A DNA stretch of 64,000 bases from an uncultured Lachnospiraceae bacterium. Lineage in GTDB: Bacteria; Bacillota; Clostridia; Lachnospirales; Lachnospiraceae. This document shows, in pieces, positions 1 through 8,933 of the stretch (positions are counted from its first letter, which is position 1; each line of letters starts with the position of its first letter). The notes beneath the pieces are model-generated. The model ran no database searches, was not told the origin of the DNA, and saw nothing but the letters and a program-made list of their open reading frames with translations. The position numbers and the translations under genes are program-made. The stretch lies in assembly GCA_934294885.1 (NCBI GenBank), contig CAKRAK010000005.1, forward strand, positions 35,513-99,512, written 5' to 3'.

Positions 1-1
1 C

Positions 2-478
2 CGGAAAACACCGGTGGCATCTTTTTACTGTAATCTGATGATATTTAAAAATTATTATGAGAATAAATGGTTCCCATATTCTATGCCAATCAGTGATATT
101 TATGGATTAAGACAGGCATTGGAGAATATAGATGAAGATCCTGATTTTACATCCCGGCATAAAAGAATCGCCGAGAAAACAAGGCAGGCATTGCTTCGCT
201 CCGGTTTGAAGCTGTACGGAGAGAACGGATATTCCAACACCGTTACTGTTTTCTGTATTCCGGATGGTGTGACGGCAAAGGATATTTTAGACCGGATGGA
301 AGATCAATACAATATTTTATTGGCAGGCTCCTTTGATGTATTGACAGGTGAAGTGATCCGGATTGGTCATATGGGTTATAACTGTAATGATACCAATATG
401 ACTGAAACCTTAGATGCATTGAATCAGACATTGCAGGATTTGGGTGTAAGCCTTCCGAATAAGCTGGAGTACCAATAG
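2..478 (+). CDS. Class V aminotransferase, C-terminal part (cut by window edge)
   Basis: The reading frame is open from the first bases of the window, so the N-terminal part, including the PLP-binding lysine, lies outside. The visible ~158 residues match the C-terminal small domain of class V (fold type I) aminotransferases such as serine-pyruvate or alanine-glyoxylate aminotransferases: a KTPVASFY-like stretch, a long helix before GLKLYGENGYSNTVTVF, and the closing GEVIRIGHMGYN. A GTG at 14 could be read as a start but lies inside the domain, so it is not the true start. Substrate cannot be assigned without the active-site half. An A/T-rich hairpin at 550-569 may end its transcript, but is weak. 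Confidence 0.75.
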   Translation, partial: RKTPVASFYCNLMIFKNYYENKWFPYSMPISDIYGLRQALENIDEDPDFTSRHKRIAEKTRQALLRSGLKLYGENGYSNTVTVFCIPDGVTAKDILDRMEDQYNILLAGSFDVLTGEVIRIGHMGYNCNDTNMTETLDALNQTLQDLGVSLPNKLEYQ

Positions 479-558
479 GGCAATGCTGTCCAAAAGAGGT
501 AATGGCTTAATAAAATTAAGCACAAATTTAATTATTTGTATGAAATTAAAAAAAAAGC

Positions 559-587
559 TTGCTTTTTTTAATGAAGTGGTTTATAGT
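559..587 (+). promoter_or_regulatory. Candidate sigma-A promoter of glnN
   Basis: TTGCTT (559-564), a 17-base spacer and TATAGT (582-587). Transcription would start near 594, giving a leader of about 115 bases that contains the terminator hairpin at 623-655. This is the best-spaced pair in the 230-base gap; nothing suitable lies between the terminator and the glnN ribosome binding site. Confidence 0.5.
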
Positions 588-622
588 ATGTCTATCAAAG
601 GCAAATACGAAAAGCAAGGACA

Positions 623-655
623 AGGGTGTTCTCATTTAGGAGAATACCCTTTTTT
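623..655 (+). terminator. Intrinsic terminator inside the presumed glnN leader
   Basis: A 10-bp stem, GGGTGTTCTC (624-633) with GAGAATACCC (640-649), contains one G-U pair and a six-base loop and is followed by T(6). It sits about 50 bases before the glnN start codon. It either ends the upstream aminotransferase transcript or, if the promoter at 559-587 is real, acts as an attenuator. Confidence 0.75.
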
Positions 656-708
656 AATGAATTTGCTTGGATATTTATAATATTATATAACGAAAGGAAG
701 TATTTATT

Positions 709-2817
709 ATGAGTGAAAATGTAGCAGAAATCTTTGGATCAAATGTATTTAATGATGCAGTTATGCGAGAGCGTCTTCCTAAGGCAGTATATAAGGAATT
801 AAAAAAGACGATTGAACTTGGCAAAGAGTTAAACCCTGCAATTGCAGATACGGTTGCAAATGCCATGAAGGACTGGGCAATTGAAAAAGGTGCTACTCAT
901 TATACACATTGGTTCCAGCCAATGACCGGTATTACCGCAGAAAAACATGACGCATTTATTACACCGACAGCAGACGGAAAAGTAATTCTTGAGTTTTCAG
1001 GAAAAGAATTAATAAAGGGTGAACCGGATGCATCTTCATTCCCTTCCGGTGGTCTTCGTGCAACAAATGAAGCAAGAGGATATACGGCATGGGATTGTAC
1101 TTCACCGGCATTTGTTAAGGAATCACCGGACGGAAGCACCGTACTTTGTATTCCAACCGCATTTTCATCTTATACAGGTGAAGCTTTGGATAAGAAAATT
1201 CCTTTATTGCGTTCTATGGAAGCTGTTAATGTACAGGCACTTCGTATTTTGAAGCTTTTCGGTAACACAACAGCAACAAAGGTAACGACATCTGTTGGAC
1301 CGGAGCAGGAATACTTCTTAATTGATAAAAAAGATTACGCAAAGAGAAAAGACTTAATCTTTACAGGAAGAACTCTTTTCGGTGGAATGCCTCCTAAGGG
1401 ACAGGAAATGGATGACCATTATTTTGGTACTGTAAGAGATCGTGTTCTTTCCTATATGAAGGACTTAAATATTGAATTATGGAAATTAGGTATCACAGCA
1501 AAAACACAGCATAATGAAGTTGCTCCTTGTCAGCATGAGTTGGCTCCGATTTACGGAACAACTAATGTAGGAACAGACCACAATCAGCTTGTAATGGAAA
1601 CGATGAAAAAGGTTGCAGAGCGTCATAATCTGGCTTGCCTGTTGCATGAAAAGCCATTCGCCGGTGTAAACGGTTCTGGTAAGCATAATAACTGGTCAAT
1701 GTCTACTGACGATGGCATGAACCTTCTTGAGCCGGGCAAGACTCCTCATGAAAATGTTCAGTTCCTGTTATTCCTTACTGCAATTTTAAAGGCTGTTGAT
1801 GAGCATGCTGATTTGTTAAGACTTTCTGCTTCTTCAGCAGGAAATGATCACAGATTAGGAGCAAATGAGGCACCTCCTGCAATTATTTCCGTATACTTAG
1901 GAGAGCAGTTAGATGATGTATTAAAGCAGTTAGATACAACCGGTGAAGCTACAAGCTCATTACAGGGTAAAGAATATGAGTCAGGTGTCAGCACACTTCC
2001 TTCCTTCTTACAGGATGCAACAGATCGTAACCGTACATCTCCATTTGCCTTCACAGGTAACAAGTTTGAGTTCCGTATGGTTGGTTCTACCCAGTCGATT
2101 GCAACACCAAATATCATTTTAAATACAATTGTAGCCGATTCTTTGTGTGAGATTGCAGACGAGCTGGAAAAGGCTGATAACTTTGATATGGCTGTTCATG
2201 ATAAGATCAAGGAGTTAATCGCTAAGCATAAGAGAATTATCTTTAACGGAAACGGTTATTCTGAGGAGTGGGTTGCAGAAGCAGAGAAGAGAGGTCTTCC
2301 AAATATTAAGTGTCTTGTAGATGCAGTTGCTGCATTTAAGGATGCCGATAATATTGCAATGTTTGAAAAATTCGGTGTATTATCTGCTGCAGAGTGTGAA
2401 TCCCGTGCAGAAATCTATTATGAGAATTATGCAAAGCAGATTAACATTGAAGCAAAGACAATGCTGGATATGGCTAAGAAGCAGATTATTCCTGCAGTTA
2501 TGAAGTATGCCGGAGATACCGCAAAGGGTGTAAATGAATTAAAGGCTGTAGGCGTTGATACTTCTGTACAGGAAGCAATTCTTAAAGATATTTCAGTTGA
2601 ACTTAAGGCAATGACTGAGGCTGTTGCAAATCTTGAAAAGCTGGATGCAAAGGCTCTTGAAATGGAAGAGAATATGGAACAGGCTGCAAGATGCTTCCAT
2701 GATGAAGTATTCAGTGCAATGAGCGAGGTTCGTAAGCCTGCTGATAAGTTAGAGGAATTGGTGGATAAGACATATTGGCCATTCCCACAGTATGAAGATA
2801 TTTTATTCTACGTATAA
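709..2817 (+). CDS. glnN: Glutamine synthetase type III (GlnN)
   Basis: It condenses glutamate and ammonium to glutamine using ATP in the cytoplasm, the main ammonium assimilation step. The 702-residue length fits the large type III family rather than the ~450-residue GlnA. The catalytic beta-strand motifs are visible: GPEQEYF (about 197-203), NEVAPCQHE (about 269-277), GSGKHNNWS (about 322-330), RLGANEAPP and the FTGNKFEFR region. Start chosen at 709 behind GAAAGGAAG (692-700). It is monocistronic: a leader terminator lies upstream and a strong terminator follows the stop. The leader suggests control by transcription attenuation, which is inference. Confidence 0.97.
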   Translation: MSENVAEIFGSNVFNDAVMRERLPKAVYKELKKTIELGKELNPAIADTVANAMKDWAIEKGATHYTHWFQPMTGITAEKHDAFITPTADGKVILEFSGKELIKGEPDASSFPSGGLRATNEARGYTAWDCTSPAFVKESPDGSTVLCIPTAFSSYTGEALDKKIPLLRSMEAVNVQALRILKLFGNTTATKVTTSVGPEQEYFLIDKKDYAKRKDLIFTGRTLFGGMPPKGQEMDDHYFGTVRDRVLSYMKDLNIELWKLGITAKTQHNEVAPCQHELAPIYGTTNVGTDHNQLVMETMKKVAERHNLACLLHEKPFAGVNGSGKHNNWSMSTDDGMNLLEPGKTPHENVQFLLFLTAILKAVDEHADLLRLSASSAGNDHRLGANEAPPAIISVYLGEQLDDVLKQLDTTGEATSSLQGKEYESGVSTLPSFLQDATDRNRTSPFAFTGNKFEFRMVGSTQSIATPNIILNTIVADSLCEIADELEKADNFDMAVHDKIKELIAKHKRIIFNGNGYSEEWVAEAEKRGLPNIKCLVDAVAAFKDADNIAMFEKFGVLSAAECESRAEIYYENYAKQINIEAKTMLDMAKKQIIPAVMKYAGDTAKGVNELKAVGVDTSVQEAILKDISVELKAMTEAVANLEKLDAKALEMEENMEQAARCFHDEVFSAMSEVRKPADKLEELVDKTYWPFPQYEDILFYV

Positions 2818-2848
2818 TCTTACATAGAACTTTATATTGTATAAAAAG

Positions 2849-2880
2849 AAGAAACCGGTTGATGACCGGTTTCTTTTTTT
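2849..2880. terminator. Terminator between glnN and the convergent phosphoesterase gene
   Basis: A perfect 11-bp stem with arms 2849-2859 and 2865-2875 (core GAAACCGGT/ACCGGTTTC), a five-base loop and a T tract on the plus strand. Read on the minus strand the hairpin is followed by a TTCTTTTT-like tract, so it can probably serve both converging transcripts. Confidence 0.9.
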
Positions 2881-3478
2881 ACGCTTTATATTCAAATATA
2901 TATTTTTCAAAGCCGTTAATAACGGTAGTATGTTCGTTATAGATACATTCCCGCTGTTGCTTCCAGCTGTAGTTTAGATGCACATGACCATGTAAAAAGT
3001 ATTTTGGTTTGTATTTATCCAATAAATTCCGGAATATTTTGAATCCGGAGTGGGGAAGATCTTCCCCGTCATTCAATTGATAGGCCGGGGCGTGGGTAAC
3101 AAGAATGTCAAAGCCGTTGTTTTTTCGTAATTTAAACCATAATTTTCGGACTCTGTGAGCCATTTCCTGTTCGGTATATTGATAGGTTCCGTAGTTATAG
3201 TTTTTGGAACCGCCTAAACCTAAAATGCGTATGCCCTGATAGACGTAGATGTCATCGTCAATACAGATACATCCGTCAGGAGGTGTTGTATCATATATCT
3301 CATCATGATTTCCGTGAACATAAAGAATCGGAACCTTTGCAAAGGTAGCAAGGAATGACAGGTATTGAGGTTTCAAATCTCCGCAGGAAATAATCAGATC
3401 GATATTATCTAATTTGCTCTTTTCAAAATAATCCCACAGGTATTTCGACTCTTCATCGGCAAGTACAAGTACATTCAT
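2879..3478 (-). CDS. Calcineurin-like metallophosphoesterase
   Basis: A 199-residue single-domain metallophosphoesterase, predicted cytoplasmic. Metal-site motifs appear in order: LADEES at the N-terminus, ISCGDL (about 31-36), HGNHDE (about 56-61), VTHAP and HGHVH. The first motif is normally D-x-H; here it reads D-E-E, so the histidine is replaced by glutamate, a variant I believe occurs in some clostridial relatives. The substrate cannot be told from sequence. Its start codon overlaps the stop of the upstream BMP-fusion gene by four bases, so translation is probably coupled and the two products may act together. Confidence 0.85.
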   Translation of the reverse strand: MNVLVLADEESKYLWDYFEKSKLDNIDLIISCGDLKPQYLSFLATFAKVPILYVHGNHDEIYDTTPPDGCICIDDDIYVYQGIRILGLGGSKNYNYGTYQYTEQEMAHRVRKLWFKLRKNNGFDILVTHAPAYQLNDGEDLPHSGFKIFRNLLDKYKPKYFLHGHVHLNYSWKQQRECIYNEHTTVINGFEKYIFEYKA

Positions 3479-5415
3479 AGCAGAGACACCCCTCCTTTAT
3501 CCGGTGTGGCTGGGTCAAGTCCCCGTAATTCAACTACCGGTTTAGCTGATTCCTTTAAATCATCAATTACAGGAATGGAACCGTTGATATTTTCAGCCAG
3601 CCAGTCAATGGTCATGATTGATTCCGGAGGAAGTAATTCGTTATCCTTTACTTGCAGGATACCCTTTTGGTCGGTAATCGGACCGGAAAATGGATGGAAA
3701 ATCCCCTGCTTAATGGAATACTTCATAATTTCGATTAATTTTGCTGTTTCCCGTGGAATCCGGTTGGAACATATTACATCGATTACCTGTGCCGATAATC
3801 CCCACCAGTAATTGATTGCTTTGCTTTCCATAACCTCTTCCTCTATTTTCCAGGAGCCTTTCATGATACTGTTTACCAGTTTTTCATAAAATACACCCCA
3901 GTGATAGATCGACATTGCAAGATTGGTTCGTTCGTCATTATGAATGGAGTAAAGTCCGAATTTTTTGGAATCATCATTTGGTGTGATCATATCCTGGGCA
4001 GAGATATAATTAATCTGTTCGTCCCAAAATAATTTTTCTGTGTCGGATTGTTTTACTGATGACCATGACAGATATACGGTAGCCCGCGGATTCACCATTT
4101 TTGCCCCTAAGGCAAAAGCATTAATGCTGGCAGTTACACCGTAAATCGGGTAGTCGGCAATATATCCGATCTTGTTATTCTCACATAAGGCTCCGGCAAC
4201 CATTCCTGTCAGGAATTTAGCTTCATACATTCGTGTATAGTAGGTTCGAATGGCGTTGTGGGATGAGTTCGGAGCACAGTTTAGTATTTTAACATTGGGA
4301 TGAGATGCGGCAACCTTGATGCATGCCTTAATAAGCTGTGGGGTAACGGTGAATATGATTTTATTACCATCATCACATGCCTGTTCCAAAATATCTTCTC
4401 CATCTTCTTCTATGTTATTCAGTATATAGCTGGATGTTTCAATAGCATCTCCAAATGCCTCTTCCAAATGCAGACGCCCAAGCTCATGGCTGTAAATCCA
4501 GTTTGAGACAGATGGTTCTTTATCATAAATGAATGCAATTTTTATGGTGGAGGTTCTAAGCTTATTCAGGAAATTGTCAACTAATTTCTTATCCTCGGTA
4601 GGATCCATTAATAATTCAACAGAGTCATCCTCGCTTAATAAAGAAATTTCAGACCAGATTTTTTGCAGCTTATCTTTTATTTCATTTCTTGTCATTTCCC
4701 TTGCTTCGTCATAAGGATAAAGGGAAAGGAAAAATAAAAGCGCATCTCCACAGGTGATATTTCTAAGCTTATATCCTCCAAGAGAACCGTATGCCTGATA
4801 AAAGGCAGTGTGGAAGGAACCGAAATCCCGGCATTGATCCTCGCTCCAGCTGTCGGTGGAACTATATCCGGTAGCTTCGATTAATTTTCGGTAGCTTCCT
4901 AATTTTGAAAATTGGAGATAGTTAATTTTGTTCAGTTTATAAAAATCCATGTATTCATAGTAAATCTGAACCTTTGGGTCGTCACTGTATTTTGGTATCT
5001 TTCTTGTGACCTCTGCTACGATATCTGAGGAATCAAAGTACTTTAACACGCTGGTTCGTTTATTTCCCTCTACAACATAATAGTTGTTCATATATTCGTA
5101 AACCTTGATTGCATCATGGATTCCCTCGTTAATCTGTGCATCTACAAGATTTGACCATTTTACGGAAAATTCACTTCCGTAATCTAAAAGAGGCATAAAG
5201 TTAGAAGCAAATGCCTGGGTACGACCGGCAGTGCTGGTTCCCACAACCTGATGTAAGGGAATACTCATAACGCCGAGATTAACCTCGCCGTCTGTGTCTT
5301 CGAAGGAAAGAATCTCATCTAAGACAGGCAGATATGGATATTCGCCTCGGGATGTCTTTTCTTTAAAAGCCTTTAATCCAAGTTTTTGAGCTTTGATATA
5401 ATCTTCGTATGCCAT
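3475..5415 (-). CDS. ParB/sulfiredoxin-like domain fused to a BMP (PnrA-like) nucleoside-binding domain, no signal peptide
   Basis: The 646-residue product has an N-terminal region whose VVEGNKRTSVLKYF segment (about 114-127) resembles the nucleotide-binding motif of ParB/sulfiredoxin folds. From about residue 290 to 600 it resembles BMP-family solute-binding proteins (IKIAFIYDKEPSVSNWI; later GMVAGALCENNKIGYIADYP), the family of purine-nucleoside receptor PnrA. BMP proteins are normally secreted lipoproteins, yet no signal peptide or lipobox is present. Start set at the ATG at 5415 because AGAAAGGA lies 7 bases upstream; the longer frame begins 27 codons earlier without a site. A cytoplasmic nucleoside sensor is one possibility; function is unknown. 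The metallophosphoesterase follows with a 4-base overlap. Confidence 0.8.
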   Translation of the reverse strand: MAYEDYIKAQKLGLKAFKEKTSRGEYPYLPVLDEILSFEDTDGEVNLGVMSIPLHQVVGTSTAGRTQAFASNFMPLLDYGSEFSVKWSNLVDAQINEGIHDAIKVYEYMNNYYVVEGNKRTSVLKYFDSSDIVAEVTRKIPKYSDDPKVQIYYEYMDFYKLNKINYLQFSKLGSYRKLIEATGYSSTDSWSEDQCRDFGSFHTAFYQAYGSLGGYKLRNITCGDALLFFLSLYPYDEAREMTRNEIKDKLQKIWSEISLLSEDDSVELLMDPTEDKKLVDNFLNKLRTSTIKIAFIYDKEPSVSNWIYSHELGRLHLEEAFGDAIETSSYILNNIEEDGEDILEQACDDGNKIIFTVTPQLIKACIKVAASHPNVKILNCAPNSSHNAIRTYYTRMYEAKFLTGMVAGALCENNKIGYIADYPIYGVTASINAFALGAKMVNPRATVYLSWSSVKQSDTEKLFWDEQINYISAQDMITPNDDSKKFGLYSIHNDERTNLAMSIYHWGVFYEKLVNSIMKGSWKIEEEVMESKAINYWWGLSAQVIDVICSNRIPRETAKLIEIMKYSIKQGIFHPFSGPITDQKGILQVKDNELLPPESIMTIDWLAENINGSIPVIDDLKESAKPVVELRGLDPATPDKGGVSLL

Positions 5416-5521
5416 AATATAATCCTTTCTGTTGTTGTGTTTATCAGTATATGTATAAATTTTGTTTCTATTATGATTACGAAGGTATGATAGCATATTG
5501 GAAGAGAAAAAACCATTTCTA

Positions 5522-5550
5522 TTTACAAAAGAATTAAATCAAGTTAGAAT
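5522..5550 (+). promoter_or_regulatory. Candidate sigma-A promoter of topB
   Basis: TTTACA (5522-5527), a 17-base spacer and TAGAAT (5545-5550), about 40 bases before the chosen start codon of topB in the divergent intergenic region. Confidence 0.55.
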
Positions 5551-5591
5551 AATACAATGCCGTTTAAGTAGCAATGGAAAGTTGGTTAAAT

Positions 5592-7613
5592 ATGAAAAAT
5601 TTATATATTGCAGAAAAACCCAGTGTTGCCAGAGAATTTGCCAAGGCTTTAAAAATAAATGGGGGAAGTAAGGATGGCTACATCGAATCGGATCAAGCTA
5701 TTGTTACATGGTGTGTGGGACATCTGGTAACCATGAGTTATCCGGAAGAATACGATGAGGCATTAAAGAAATGGAGCTTTGATACCCTTCCCTTTTTGCC
5801 GGATAAATTCAAATACGAGGTGATCGGAAGTGTAGCAAAACAATTTAATATTGTGAAAGGCCTATTGAACCGGGAGGACGTGGAATGTATATATGTATGT
5901 ACCGACTCCGGGCGGGAGGGTGAATACATATACCGCCTGGTAGATGATATGGCGCAGGTTCCGGATACGACAAAAAAACGCCGTGTATGGATTGATTCCC
6001 AAACAGAGGAAGAGATTCTTCGAGGCATCCGGGAGGCAAAGGATTTGCATGAGTATGATAATTTATGCGCTTCGGCATATCTTAGAGCCAAGGAAGATTA
6101 CCTTATGGGTATTAACTTCTCAAGGGTGTTGTCTTTAAAATACAGTTATTCCGTAAGAGATTATTTAGGTCTCAAAAAATGTGTGATTTCAGTTGGTCGT
6201 GTTATGACCTGTGTTCTTGGCATGATTGTCCGCAGAGAGCGGGAAATCAGACAATTTGTAAAGACACCGTTTTACAGAGTTGTAGGAAATGTCCTGTTAG
6301 AGGACGGAGGCTTTGAGGCTGAATGGAAAGCGGTTCCCGGAAGTCTTTATTTTGAATCTCCTGCCTTGTATAAGGAGAATGGGTTTAAAGAAAAGAGTCA
6401 GGCGGAAGCACTGATTGCCCAATTATCATCAGAAAAGAATGATGAGGGAAATGTTTCTGCAATTGTGGAAAAAACGGAAAAAAAGAAGGAAAATAAAAAT
6501 GCGCCGTTACTGTATAATTTGGCAGAGCTGCAAAATGATTGTTCCCGTTTATTTAAAATCAGTCCGGATCAGACATTGCAGATTGTCCAGGAGTTATATG
6601 AAAAGAAAATGGTTACTTATCCGAGAACGGATGCGAGAGTATTGTCTACTGCAGTAAGTAAGGAAATCTATAAAAATATATCCGGACTTAAGAATATACC
6701 TGCAATGAAGCCTTATGCAGAGAATATATTAAATAGTGGAAGCTATAAGGGGATTGCGAAGACAAGATATGTGAATGACAAACAGATTACGGATCATTAT
6801 GCAATTATTCCTACCGGTCAGGGTTTGAATGCCTTTCAGGGACTGAATGATGTGGCGAAGAAGGTATATGAGATTATTGTCCGCAGATTTTTGAGTATTT
6901 TTTATCCACCTGCTGTTTATCAGAAGGTTGCGTTGATATTGAATTGTAAGGGTGAAAAGTTGTTTGCGAACTTTAAAGTTCTTACCGAGGAGGGATATCT
7001 TCCGATTACGGAGTATTCCTTTGGGAAAAAGAAGGATGAGGAAGAAAAATATTCTGCCAAGATGGTAGAGGCTGCCATGTCCTTGAAAAAAGGTGGGCAA
7101 CTATTCATTTCTTCCTTTGATATAAAAGAAGGAGAGACTTCTCCGCCAAAGAGATACAGTTCGGGAACATTGATTCTTGCAATGGAAAATGCAGGACAGT
7201 TAATAGAGGATGAAGATTTAAGAGCGCAGATTAAGGGATGTGGTATCGGAACCTCTGCAACAAGGGCGGAAATCATAAAAAAGCTGGTCAATAATAAATA
7301 TCTGAATCTGAACAAGAAGACTCAGATTATCACGCCGACACAAATGGGAGAGATGATACATGATGTAGTGGCATATTCCATTCGTTCCCTGTTGAATCCG
7401 GAATTGACGGCGAGCTGGGAAAAGGGACTTTCCTATGTGGCGGAAGGCAGTGTTACAGAAGATGAGTATATGAAGAAGTTGGAAACCTTTGTAAGGCAGA
7501 AGACGGATAATGTCAGAGAGAACAATTATCAGTATCAATTAAGAAAATGTTTTGATTACACCGCACAGTTTTATAAGAAAGAAGCTGTAACAAAGAAGAA
7601 GGGTAACAAGTAG
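5592..7613 (+). CDS. topB: DNA topoisomerase III (type IA)
   Basis: Relaxes negatively supercoiled DNA and decatenates by passing strands through a single-strand break. The N-terminus (LYIAEKPSVA) and TOPRIM motif TDSGREGE (about 104-111) bind magnesium; the catalytic tyrosine is Tyr343 in VTYPRTDAR. At 673 residues it lacks an obvious C-terminal zinc-finger region, like short TopB forms. Start moved to 5592: GGAAAG lies ten bases upstream and the product then begins at the usual family N-terminus, whereas the ATG at 5574 has no site. The beta-helix gene follows after 12 bases, suggesting a two-gene operon. Chromosomal rather than plasmid context. Confidence 0.93.
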   Translation: MKNLYIAEKPSVAREFAKALKINGGSKDGYIESDQAIVTWCVGHLVTMSYPEEYDEALKKWSFDTLPFLPDKFKYEVIGSVAKQFNIVKGLLNREDVECIYVCTDSGREGEYIYRLVDDMAQVPDTTKKRRVWIDSQTEEEILRGIREAKDLHEYDNLCASAYLRAKEDYLMGINFSRVLSLKYSYSVRDYLGLKKCVISVGRVMTCVLGMIVRREREIRQFVKTPFYRVVGNVLLEDGGFEAEWKAVPGSLYFESPALYKENGFKEKSQAEALIAQLSSEKNDEGNVSAIVEKTEKKKENKNAPLLYNLAELQNDCSRLFKISPDQTLQIVQELYEKKMVTYPRTDARVLSTAVSKEIYKNISGLKNIPAMKPYAENILNSGSYKGIAKTRYVNDKQITDHYAIIPTGQGLNAFQGLNDVAKKVYEIIVRRFLSIFYPPAVYQKVALILNCKGEKLFANFKVLTEEGYLPITEYSFGKKKDEEEKYSAKMVEAAMSLKKGGQLFISSFDIKEGETSPPKRYSSGTLILAMENAGQLIEDEDLRAQIKGCGIGTSATRAEIIKKLVNNKYLNLNKKTQIITPTQMGEMIHDVVAYSIRSLLNPELTASWEKGLSYVAEGSVTEDEYMKKLETFVRQKTDNVRENNYQYQLRKCFDYTAQFYKKEAVTKKKGNK

Positions 7614-7625
7614 AGAGGAGCTATT

Positions 7626-8297
7626 ATGAAAGAGCAGATTACGATTAAAAACATGTATACATTGGAAGAAACAATGGCAAAGGAATTAATGGAGCAGTAT
7701 ACCTATCCATGGGAGGTGCTTCCTCTGATTGGAGATTTTATTAAGAAGATAGGACCAACCCTTTCAAAGGAAATCTATGAAGAAAAGGGCGAAAATATAT
7801 GGATTGCCAAATCCGCAAAAATCTATCCTAACAATTATATCGCAGGTCCTTGTATTATCGGGGAGCATACGGAGGTTAGACCGGGGGCCTTTATCCGGGG
7901 AAATGCTCTTGTAGGAAATGACTGTGTTGTTGGTAATTCTACGGAATTAAAAAATGTAATTTTGTTTAATCACGTACAGGTGCCTCATTATAATTATGTG
8001 GGAGATTCTGTTTTGGGATATTTTTCCCATATGGGAGCCGGTTCCATTACTTCAAATGTAAAAGCAGATAAAACCCTTGTCCATGTAAAAGGAACCGATG
8101 TGGACATAGATACCGGCTTAAAGAAGTTTGGTGCTATGCTTGGTGATCATGTGGAGATTGGTTGTAACTCAGTTTTGAATCCGGGTTCTGTAATCTGTAG
8201 TAATTCCAATGTATATCCGGTCAGTATGGTAAGAGGTATTGTACCACCGGATTCCATTTATAAGGATAAATTACATATTGTCAAAAAAGAAAAATAA
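7626..8297 (+). CDS. Left-handed beta-helix (hexapeptide repeat) protein, sugar-nucleotide pyrophosphorylase-like
   Basis: A 223-residue protein with imperfect hexapeptide repeats from about residue 60 (IWIAKSAKIYPNNYIAGPCIIGEHTEVRPGAFIRG) to 205, the left-handed beta-helix fold found in acyltransferases and in the C-terminal half of GlmU. The short N-terminal helix and the absence of a nucleotidyltransferase domain mean it is not a complete GlmU. Such proteins are often annotated as UDP-N-acetylglucosamine pyrophosphorylase-related; acetyltransferase activity is plausible but not demonstrated by any residue I can point to. It has a good site (AGAGGAG) and lies 12 bases after topB. Confidence 0.75.
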   Translation: MKEQITIKNMYTLEETMAKELMEQYTYPWEVLPLIGDFIKKIGPTLSKEIYEEKGENIWIAKSAKIYPNNYIAGPCIIGEHTEVRPGAFIRGNALVGNDCVVGNSTELKNVILFNHVQVPHYNYVGDSVLGYFSHMGAGSITSNVKADKTLVHVKGTDVDIDTGLKKFGAMLGDHVEIGCNSVLNPGSVICSNSNVYPVSMVRGIVPPDSIYKDKLHIVKKEK

Positions 8298-8330
8298 TCA
8301 TGGTTTGTTCCCATGATTTGTTTACAGATG

Positions 8331-8378
8331 ATTGCGAAGCACCCCAAATGCCTAAAGGGAGCTTCGCAATTATTTTTT
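8331..8378 (+). terminator. Terminator of the topB operon
   Basis: A perfect 10-bp stem, ATTGCGAAGC (8331-8340) with GCTTCGCAAT (8361-8370), a 20-base loop, then TATTTTTTTATTT. A second hairpin, AATCATGG/CCATGATT (8296-8318), overlaps the stop codon and may assist. Confidence 0.85.
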
Positions 8379-8809
8379 TATTTGTTTGTGGGAATGGCCT
8401 GTTCTACTGCGTTTTTGATTGCCTGATTTAAAATGATGTATGTATATTGGTTTTCCTGTGAATATTTAATATCATCAATGCTTTCGGCAGTGGTAATCTG
8501 GTCATTTATTTCATTAAGAGCCGGTTCTAACAGAGGATACATGGTTGTTACGGTTTCGTTGAGGTTTTCGATGTTAACCCCTGTAACCCTGTCTTCATCT
8601 ACGGTAACAGCAACATTTAAGGTATTTTCTCCTAAAGTAATCGTTGAGGAATAGACACCGGGAATATAGCTTCCGGTTGTTTTGGTTTTCTGCTTTGCTG
8701 TAAACATGTTGATCAGTATGATAATGAAAATAAGAGCAAGGACAACTAAAATTCCTGTATAGATAAGCTCTTTTGCTTTTACAACTACGATTTTTGTATT
8801 TGTTCCCAT
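8378..8809 (-). CDS. Membrane-anchored small protein, possibly FMN-binding-domain-like
   Basis: 143 residues with one N-terminal membrane segment (about 15-37, ELIYTGILVVLALIFIIILI) and an extracytoplasmic domain of about 95 residues. The pattern YIPGVYSSTITLGENTLNVAVTV..DRVTGVNIENL resembles the beta-strand framework of FMN-binding (RnfG/NqrC C-like) domains, but I see no Ser/Thr flavinylation motif, so covalent flavin is not supported. Start chosen at 8809 because AGGAGG lies 6 bases upstream; the longer frame extends 62 codons into the intergenic region without support. It is divergent from the FMN riboswitch promoter, which makes a flavin link tempting but unproven. Confidence 0.6.
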   Translation of the reverse strand: MGTNTKIVVVKAKELIYTGILVVLALIFIIILINMFTAKQKTKTTGSYIPGVYSSTITLGENTLNVAVTVDEDRVTGVNIENLNETVTTMYPLLEPALNEINDQITTAESIDDIKYSQENQYTYIILNQAIKNAVEQAIPTNK

Positions 8810-8884
8810 ATGGTTCCTCCTGAATATTGTTACTATAAAGATATGTTTTATCTGTGAAAAATAGAACTTCAAGGATAAATTAGG

Positions 8885-8913
8885 TTGCACAATTATAAGT
8901 CCGGGAGTATAAT
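8885..8913 (+). promoter_or_regulatory. Promoter of the riboflavin operon
   Basis: TTGCAC (8885-8890), 17-base spacer, TATAAT (8908-8913). Transcription would start near 8920, just ahead of the FMN riboswitch. Confidence 0.75.
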
Positions 8914-8933
8914 GCTTTATGGTAAGTGAATAA

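Noticed and set aside
594..622. c-di-GMP riboswitch suggested by GGCAAA and GAAAAG
   Set aside because: The region is too short and lacks the conserved helices and tetraloop-receptor of the class.
623..655. ANTAR-type two-hairpin attenuator before glnN
   Set aside because: The hexaloop ATTTAG and the upstream small hairpins do not show the A-x-x-G loop pattern expected for ANTAR targets.
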